From assembly GCF_031202265.1 (NCBI RefSeq), contig NZ_CP100605.1, positions 1 to 64,000 on the forward strand: 64,000 nt of DNA. The letters are read 5' to 3'. The notes under the pieces were generated by a model, which made no database searches, was not told where the DNA came from, and saw only the letters and a list, made by a program, of their open reading frames with translations. The position numbers were made by a program, and so were the translations under genes. Numbering within the stretch: the stretch's first letter is position 1; the number at the start of each line of letters is the position of its first letter. Below are positions 58,731 through 64,000 of the stretch, one piece after another. This stretch comes from Bradyrhizobium sp. Ash2021. Its GTDB lineage: Bacteria > Pseudomonadota > Alphaproteobacteria > Rhizobiales > Xanthobacteraceae.

Positions 58731-60500
58731 GGGGCGCATTGCCTCATCAATAATGTTACCGGAGAACTGACCGTCAGGATTAGGGCGGCGATACCGAATC
58801 GGATCGGTGTCGCCGATGGCAGGACGGATCAGCATGGGTGCGCGGCGCGAGATCACGGCGGCGGTGGTAGACCGCTATCGATCTGCGGGGCGGGCAGATA
58901 AGGGGCGCATTCTCGACGAGCTTTGCGCGGTGACGGGCTGGCATCGCAAGCACGCGGTTCGGGCGCTTGCCATCCATGTCGCAATTTCGCCGGAGGCCCG
59001 GCGGCAGCGAAGGCCGACCTATGGCGCCCCTATCAGGGATGCGCTGGTGGCGCTGTGGGAGGCCTCGGATCGGATCTGCGGCAAGCGGCTCAGGGTAATG
59101 ATTCCGACGTTGCTGCCTTCGCTGGAGCGGCATGGCCGGCTCAAGCTCGACCATGCCGATCGAGCGCTGGTGCTCGGCGTCAGCGCAGCCACGATTGATC
59201 GCCTGCTGGTCGAGACCAAAATTGCCGCAGCCGGCGGTAAGCGCCGGCGGGTCGGCTTTTATTCGGCGGTACGGCGTGAAGTTCCGATCCGGACGTTCAA
59301 CGACTGGCACGATCCGCCGCCGGGGTTCTGCGAGGTCGACATGGTGGCTCATGGCGGCACATCTGTAGCTGGCTCGTTCATTCAGACGTTGACGATGGTC
59401 GACGTCGCGACCGGTTGGACCGAATGCATGCCGTTGGTGACGCGCGAGAGCGGCCTCGTCGTGCGAGCCATGGAGTGCGCACAGAACCTGTTTCCCTGGC
59501 TCATTCGTGGCGCCGACTTCGACAACGACAGCGCGTTTATGAACGATGTCGTCGTGCCCTGGTGTCGCATGCAAAAGATCGAGGTGACACGCTCGCGCGC
59601 CTACAAGAAGAATGATCAGGCGTTCGTCGAGCAGAAGAATGGCGCGGTCGTCCGGCGACTGGTGGGATACGGTCGCTTCGATGGCGTCGAGACGACACGC
59701 GTGCTGGAACGCTTGTATGCCGCATCGCGGCTGCACACCAACTTCTTCCAGCCGTCCTTCAAACTGAAGGACAAGCGACGCGAGGGCGCGAAAGTGATCA
59801 AGCGCTATCATGTTCCGGCCACGCCCTATGCGCGCGCACTGGCGCATCCGAAGTTGAGCAAAGGCGTCAAACGGCGTCTTCGAGAGCTTTATCGCACGCT
59901 CGATCCCGTGGCCCTGCTGGCCGAGATGAGGGACGCCCAGACGGAGCTCGGCACGCGCGTCGGCGCCCGAGCGGGCAAGCTCGCGGCAGCAGCCAGCCCA
60001 CCGGCTCCGGCAACGAACGCGGCAGCGTTCGCGAAGGGGCTCGGCAATGATGTGCATCTGGGGGAGCAGCGCATCATCCATCGGCGCATGCACAAGCCAT
60101 ACAAAAAGCGCATGAAAATGCCATCGATGCTCGATCCGCACCTCGCCGACATCGAGCGCTGGCTGGCGGCCGAACCTCGTCTGACCGCGCTGGCCATCCT
60201 CGGTCGTCTCGCCGAACACTCCCCCGAACAATTCGGGCCGCCGCAGCACACCATCGTGCAGCGCTTGTTGCGATCACTCAGACGCAACGCAGCCGAGGTG
60301 ATCATCCCGCGCATGGCCGGGGGTACGGCACCGGCCACCATTGGTGATCCCGGGACTGGGGCCGGCGCTGCGTGTGATGGGCACTCCGCGACGTCCCCAG
60401 TCCCTCCGATCCTGCGAGCAACGACGCAACCTCGGCCCGGCCGACAGTCGGAGCTACATCCGTCAAGCGAAAGTAACATCCTCAGATGAGGCAATACGAG
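58731..60500 (+). mobile_element. Insertion sequence with large DDE transposase
   Basis: Imperfect inverted repeats: left GCATTGCCTCATC..ATGTTAC (58737-58759), right GTAACAT..GATGAGGCAATAC (60473-60496). Exact ends and target duplication not resolved. Confidence 0.65.
58816..60489 (+). CDS. DDE/rve-type transposase, about 557 aa
   Basis: ATG 58816 (58834 also possible). N-terminal HTH (DELCAVTGWHRKHAVRALAI), then a catalytic core: Asp in FCEVDMVAHGGTSVAGS, Asp in GADFDNDSAFMNDVVVPWC, Glu in NDQAFVEQKNGAVVRRL. Long C-terminal extension rich in Ala/Pro. The pattern fits IS elements often filed as ISNCY-like. Intact. Confidence 0.85.
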   Translation: MAGRISMGARREITAAVVDRYRSAGRADKGRILDELCAVTGWHRKHAVRALAIHVAISPEARRQRRPTYGAPIRDALVALWEASDRICGKRLRVMIPTLLPSLERHGRLKLDHADRALVLGVSAATIDRLLVETKIAAAGGKRRRVGFYSAVRREVPIRTFNDWHDPPPGFCEVDMVAHGGTSVAGSFIQTLTMVDVATGWTECMPLVTRESGLVVRAMECAQNLFPWLIRGADFDNDSAFMNDVVVPWCRMQKIEVTRSRAYKKNDQAFVEQKNGAVVRRLVGYGRFDGVETTRVLERLYAASRLHTNFFQPSFKLKDKRREGAKVIKRYHVPATPYARALAHPKLSKGVKRRLRELYRTLDPVALLAEMRDAQTELGTRVGARAGKLAAAASPPAPATNAAAFAKGLGNDVHLGEQRIIHRRMHKPYKKRMKMPSMLDPHLADIERWLAAEPRLTALAILGRLAEHSPEQFGPPQHTIVQRLLRSLRRNAAEVIIPRMAGGTAPATIGDPGTGAGAACDGHSATSPVPPILRATTQPRPGRQSELHPSSESNILR

Positions 60501-60901
60501 GGGTCACTCTTGGACGCTTATTCACATTCTAACGAATGAAGCTCAATATTGAGCCGCCGCGCTGGGAGGCGAACATGCGCAGGTATTCGGCTTCGTTATT
60601 GCTCAATCGAGTACCGCGCCTTTCATGAGAAATCCTGTCCGCTGAACGACCTCGCGAACCATCGCTCCATGGCTGCACTGGACGATGTTCTTCCGAATGC
60701 GCAGAAGCGATGGGCTAGAGATTTGGGCCACGGCTGGTGCTGAGTATCACCGGAACTGTTTGCTGCCACGGTCGGCGCATGGTGTCGGAACCGCGCGCTA
60801 CCCGGCGAACTCATGAATCACCCCCCCAAGTAGGCCAGAACAGCGTAGCAGCGCCTTCCTCAATCATCGTAAGAATACCGCGCACTCTGACGATGGAACG
60901 G
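60501..60901. other. Intergenic
   Basis: No convincing gene on either strand; it separates the IS from the catabolic cluster. Confidence 0.4.
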
Positions 60902-61606
60902 TTACCCGGCGGACCAGGCCTGGTATCGCGCCTTGTTTTCTTCGTTTGGCGGATACAGCCCCGGCAACGGAACTCCCTTTTCGATTTCGCTCATGATCCA
61001 GGATTCCAGTTTTTCCTGCTCAACACAGAGTCCGATCACGTCGTCGGCGAACGCTTTCGGAATCACGACGGCGCCGTCGGCATCAACGACAATGACGTCA
61101 TCAGGAAATATCGCAACGCCACCACAACCGATCGGCTCCTGCCAGTTGACGAAGGTGAGGCCCGCGACCGATGGCGGCGCTGCGGCCCCGTCGCACCAGA
61201 CGGGCAATCCGGTCCCCAATACGCCCGCAAGATCGCGCACCACGCCATCCGTGACCAGAGCGGCAACGCCGCGCTTCTGCATTCGTGCGCACAAGATGTC
61301 GCCGAAGATACCTGCGTCCGTGACGCCCATGGCGTCAACCACGGCGATGCAGCCCTCGGGCATCGCTTCGATCGCGCTGCGCGTCGAAATCGGAGAAGAC
61401 CATGATGCGGGCGTCGCCAGATCTTCCCGCGCCGGCACGAAGCGGAGCGTGAAAGCCCGGCCCACGATTCTCGGCTGACCGGGTTTCAAGGGTTTGGTGC
61501 CTCTCAGCCACACGTTTCTGAGTCCTTTTTTCAGGAGCACCGTGGTGATCGTCGCCGTCGTGATCGACTTCAGCAAGTTGAACTGCTCTTTATCTGTCTG
61601 CGCCAT
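60902..61606 (-). CDS. RraA-like / HMG-type aldolase family protein
   Basis: 234 aa. STATITTVLLKKGLRNVWLR, PAREDLATPASW, GCIAVVDAMGVTDAGIFGDI, KRGVAALVTDGVVRDLAGVL (conserved Arg-Asp), VNWQEPIGCGGVAIFPDDVI VVDADGAVVIP. This fold includes 4-hydroxy-4-methyl-2-oxoglutarate aldolases and RraA; metabolic context favours an aldolase or decarboxylase. Last gene of the cluster on the minus strand. Confidence 0.85.
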   Translation of the reverse strand: MAQTDKEQFNLLKSITTATITTVLLKKGLRNVWLRGTKPLKPGQPRIVGRAFTLRFVPAREDLATPASWSSPISTRSAIEAMPEGCIAVVDAMGVTDAGIFGDILCARMQKRGVAALVTDGVVRDLAGVLGTGLPVWCDGAAAPPSVAGLTFVNWQEPIGCGGVAIFPDDVIVVDADGAVVIPKAFADDVIGLCVEQEKLESWIMSEIEKGVPLPGLYPPNEENKARYQAWSAG

Positions 61607-61750
61607 TTAAAAACCTTTCCTTGATCGATGTGCCAAAAGAGGGATTTGCCGCCCGCCACCGACGCGACGTCAAAACGCGAGATCGTGGGTTGGAACTACT
61701 TCCAAAGCCGAATTTCATGAACCTCGGGGCGACAAGCGAACGCTTGCCGA

Positions 61751-62680
61751 TTAGAAATTTCCGGCGCGCTTATCGTGTCGCGCGAGCCGGGCCAGCAAGT
61801 AGTCCACTTCCTCGCGAGCCGTCTTGCTCAACGCGGTGCCCGGCTTGCGCTGTGTATCCGAGGCGATCGCGCCGCGCTTTTGCAGAATGTACTTCCGCAC
61901 GGCAAGCCCGATGCCCTGCTGCTGCTCATACCGGATAAGCGGCAGATGCGCGTCAAACAGATCGTGCGCACGGTCCCGATCGCCGGATTTGGCATGACGC
62001 ACGACGTCCACGAGCAATTCCGGGAAGGCATACCCGGTCATGGCGCCATCGGCTCCGCGCTCCATTTCGAAATCCAGAAACAGGCCTCCATTGCCGGTCA
62101 GGATGGACACCTGCCGCATCGAACCATCACGCTCGAATGAGCGGAGTGCGGAGATTTTCTCGAGACCCGGCCAGTCTTCATGCTTCAGCATGATGCAGGA
62201 AGGATGGTTCTGGACGATCTGGCGAATAACCTTTGGAGTCATGACGACAGATAGCGCCAAGGGATAATCCTGAATGACGAACGGAACATCGTCGCCGATC
62301 GCTTCCACCGCCTGCGCGTAGTATCCGACGATCTGATCATCCGTCTTCAGCGAGGACGGCGGCGCGATCATGACACCGGCCGCGCCGTGATCCATTGCGA
62401 CCCTGACAAGAGAGCGCATTGCGGAAAATCCAGGTGCGGAGATGCCGACAATGACCGGAACTTTTGTTCGCGACATCACCCGCCTGGTGATGGCGAAAGC
62501 TTCCTCCTCGCTCAACTTTTGCGCTTCGCCTAAAATGCCGAGGATCGTAAGGCCGTTGGCGCCACGCTCCATATAGAAGTCAGTCACCCGATCGACTGAC
62601 GCCATATCGACGGCTCCGGTCGTATCGAAGGGTGTGACCGCAATCGAATAGACGCCCTGGAATGTTTCGGCTTGCTTCAT
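61751..62680 (-). CDS. Dihydrodipicolinate synthase (DapA)-family lyase
   Basis: 309 aa. TIM-barrel class I aldolase: VYSIAVTPFDTTGAVD, GANGLTILGILGEAQKLSEE, Tyr in VIQDYPLALS (about 140), Schiff-base Lys in CIMLKHEDWPG (about 169), TGNGGLFLDFEMERGADGAM. Pyruvate-forming or -using lyase of unknown substrate. It starts 18 nt after the SDR gene, so cotranscribed. Confidence 0.9.
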   Translation of the reverse strand: MKQAETFQGVYSIAVTPFDTTGAVDMASVDRVTDFYMERGANGLTILGILGEAQKLSEEEAFAITRRVMSRTKVPVIVGISAPGFSAMRSLVRVAMDHGAAGVMIAPPSSLKTDDQIVGYYAQAVEAIGDDVPFVIQDYPLALSVVMTPKVIRQIVQNHPSCIMLKHEDWPGLEKISALRSFERDGSMRQVSILTGNGGLFLDFEMERGADGAMTGYAFPELLVDVVRHAKSGDRDRAHDLFDAHLPLIRYEQQQGIGLAVRKYILQKRGAIASDTQRKPGTALSKTAREEVDYLLARLARHDKRAGNF

Positions 62681-62698
62681 CGCCGCTCAACCTCTTTG

Positions 62699-63484
62699 TT
62701 AAATGCTGGGGATCAAGCCGCCGTCGACCCGAATGACGGAGCCGGTTACGTAGGACGAGCACTCACTGGCCAGGAACGCGACCACATTGGCGTATTCCTG
62801 CGGCTCACCATATCGTCCCATCGGAATCGAAGCCGTGCTCTCGGCCGCCACCTGATCCGGGGCGCGCCCTTCGCGTTTCGCTTTCTGCTCATCGAGAAAT
62901 TTGATGCGGTCGGTCGCGATGCGGCCAGGCACGATGATGTTGGCGGTTACTCCATCAGACGCGATCTCCCGCGCCAGCGTTTTGGACCACCCAACCAGGG
63001 ATAGCCGCAACGCGTTCGAAATTCCGAGATTTGCAATTGGCGCGACGATACCGGACGACGTGCTGGTAATGATGCGGCCCCATTTCCTTTGCCGCATGAC
63101 TGGCAATACACGATCGGTAATCGCGATCACCGACAGCACCATGTTTTGAAAGCTCTTATTCCAGAGCGCCGGGTCTTGACCAAACGCCGTCGTTGGCGGA
63201 GGCCCGCCTGTATTGTTGACAAGGATATCGACCGGACCCCAGTGAGCCTCGATCGCTTCAATCTTCGGATTGATGTCCTGAAGGTTGGCAAGATCCCACT
63301 CCAACCCGAACGCCTCACCGCCCTGCGGCGTGATTGCGCTGACCGACCGGTCCAGCGCGGCACGATCGATGTCGCCGAGCACGACCCGCGCTCCCTCCCG
63401 GACCAACGTCCGCGCGATCGCCGAGCCCAAGCCGCCGGCGGCGCCGAGAACGAGCGCTGTCTTGCCATTCAAACCAAGGTCCAT
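62699..63484 (-). CDS. SDR-family oxidoreductase, atypical active site
   Basis: 261 aa. Rossmann motif LVLGAAGGLGSAIAR, DILVNNTGG, SIPMGRYGEPQEYANVVAFL, GSVIRVDGG. The active-site segment reads STSSGIVAPIANLGISNALR: Ser is present but the YxxxK pair is replaced, as in a subgroup of FabG-like SDRs with SNALR. Reduced or altered chemistry is likely. Confidence 0.9.
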   Translation of the reverse strand: MDLGLNGKTALVLGAAGGLGSAIARTLVREGARVVLGDIDRAALDRSVSAITPQGGEAFGLEWDLANLQDINPKIEAIEAHWGPVDILVNNTGGPPPTTAFGQDPALWNKSFQNMVLSVIAITDRVLPVMRQRKWGRIITSTSSGIVAPIANLGISNALRLSLVGWSKTLAREIASDGVTANIIVPGRIATDRIKFLDEQKAKREGRAPDQVAAESTASIPMGRYGEPQEYANVVAFLASECSSYVTGSVIRVDGGLIPSI

Positions 63485-63613
63485 ATTTCACCTAACTCCA
63501 CACTTCGACGTTTGTTGGCGCGTTGCATCGGCGTGTCGCCTCGCGATGCTCCGAATAAGGGGATCTGACAGGAGTCCAGCCACTCGCAACGTCGAGAAGG
63601 CGCCCGGTGACCC

Positions 63614-64000
63614 TCAGCGCTTGCAACCAAGCTGCTGCCGGTCCTCCCACCGCCCTGCCGAGGTCTTGACGATCGCCTTGTCGTACAGGTAGGCGGTCGT
63701 GCAGGTGTGTTGGGGCGTGAGAAAGAGCCGATCTCCGACCTTCAGGCCCTCGGCCTCGACGATGGTGTGCTCCTCGCTCATCGACACGATGCGGCCGTCC
63801 CAGCGGAAGCGCTCCGACAGTGGCTTGTCAGGCGAGATGGCCTTGGACCCGGCGTCGAAAGTTGCCGTTCCCGCATGAACCGATATCACCGTCGTGAGCA
63901 CAAAAGCCGCCTGCTCCCATTCCAGATCAGACAGCTCAATATCGTGTTGCGCGCTCGAATACGTCCAACTGCCCGGGGATACATAGCGCACCAGGTCGCG
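63614..64000 (-). CDS. DSD1/D-threonine aldolase-type PLP enzyme, C-terminal part (runs off edge)
   Basis: Open to the window edge. AAFVLTTVISVHAGTATFDA, GSKAISPDKPLSERF, SMSEEHTIVEAEGLKVGDRL and LTPQHTCTTAYLYDK hold the zinc ligands His (EEHTIV) and Cys (QHTC) of the D-serine dehydratase-like C-terminal domain. The full protein would be a fold-type III PLP enzyme acting on D-hydroxy amino acids. First visible gene of the catabolic cluster. Confidence 0.82.
   Translation of the reverse strand, partial: RDLVRYVSPGSWTYSSAQHDIELSDLEWEQAAFVLTTVISVHAGTATFDAGSKAISPDKPLSERFRWDGRIVSMSEEHTIVEAEGLKVGDRLFLTPQHTCTTAYLYDKAIVKTSAGRWEDRQQLGCKR

Noticed and set aside
58780..60249. 489-aa minus-strand frame
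   Set aside because: Antisense shadow of the large transposase; no recognisable motifs.

Overview
The window looks like accessory DNA of an alphaproteobacterium of the order Hyphomicrobiales (Rhizobiales; a Bradyrhizobium/Nitrobacter-like host is my guess). The evidence is high-GC codon use, a repABC replicon with canonical parS palindromes, small conserved proteins typical of rhizobial plasmids, and rhizobial-type insertion sequences. I read it as part of a low-copy repABC plasmid, or an integrated plasmid-like element, scarred by repeated transposition. No tRNA, rRNA or CRISPR array was seen.

Layout. 1-4.5 kb: remnants of one transposase broken by the 3' end of a group II intron, two small genes, and an intact DDE-transposase IS with terminal inverted repeats. 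4.2-5.5 kb: an antitoxin with a decayed RelE-type toxin, then an intact higBA pair. 5.7-10.6 kb: a minus-strand type IV secretion block virB2-B3-B4-B5-eexN-B6 that stops there. 10.8-21 kb: a duplicated antirestriction cassette (45-aa ORF, ardC, long leader, DUF736); the second copy has lost the ardC N-terminus and a third DUF736 fragment lies at 13.9-14.1 kb. Between the copies sit a RelB/ParE pair, PrlF/YhaV, a DUF2285 gene and two AbiE-type loci with DUF6088 antitoxins. 21.3-22.9 kb: a third, different AbiEi/AbiEii pair. 23-27 kb: a RHE_PE00001-family gene, a Phd/PIN (vapBC-like) operon and a tyrosine recombinase. 27.3-31.3 kb: the repABC core with three parS sites and a repB-repC counter-transcribed RNA. 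31.7-34.1 kb: a second parAB locus bounded by its own 18-bp palindromes. 34.2-35.8 kb: mobC and relaxase. 36.6-53 kb: a probable defence region with a methyltransferase-endonuclease fusion, a secreted S1/P1 nuclease, a DUF2130 protein, an IS1595-family element carrying passenger genes and itself split by an IS256-family element, a Fic protein, a second IS256 copy, a WGR protein, and an RloC-like zinc-hook ATPase followed by a HEPN-like protein and an XRE regulator. 53-57.2 kb: debris (integrase, IS256-type transposase, dinB and IS5 fragments) around an intact DnaQ-like exonuclease. 57.4-60.5 kb: a lytic transglycosylase and another IS. 60.9-64 kb: a minus-strand catabolic cluster (RraA/HMG-aldolase-like, DapA-like, SDR, DSD1-type PLP enzyme running off the edge).

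How it fits together. RepABC provides replication, copy control and segregation. MobC/relaxase, the VirB proteins and the transglycosylase are conjugation parts, but the VirB set here is incomplete, so transfer would need genes elsewhere. ArdC and DUF736 are typical early-transfer, antirestriction-type genes. At least seven toxin-antitoxin or AbiE-type modules stabilise the DNA or act against phage. The 36-53 kb block adds candidate anti-phage functions. Functions are inferred by reading the sequence and recalling families; no database search was possible.
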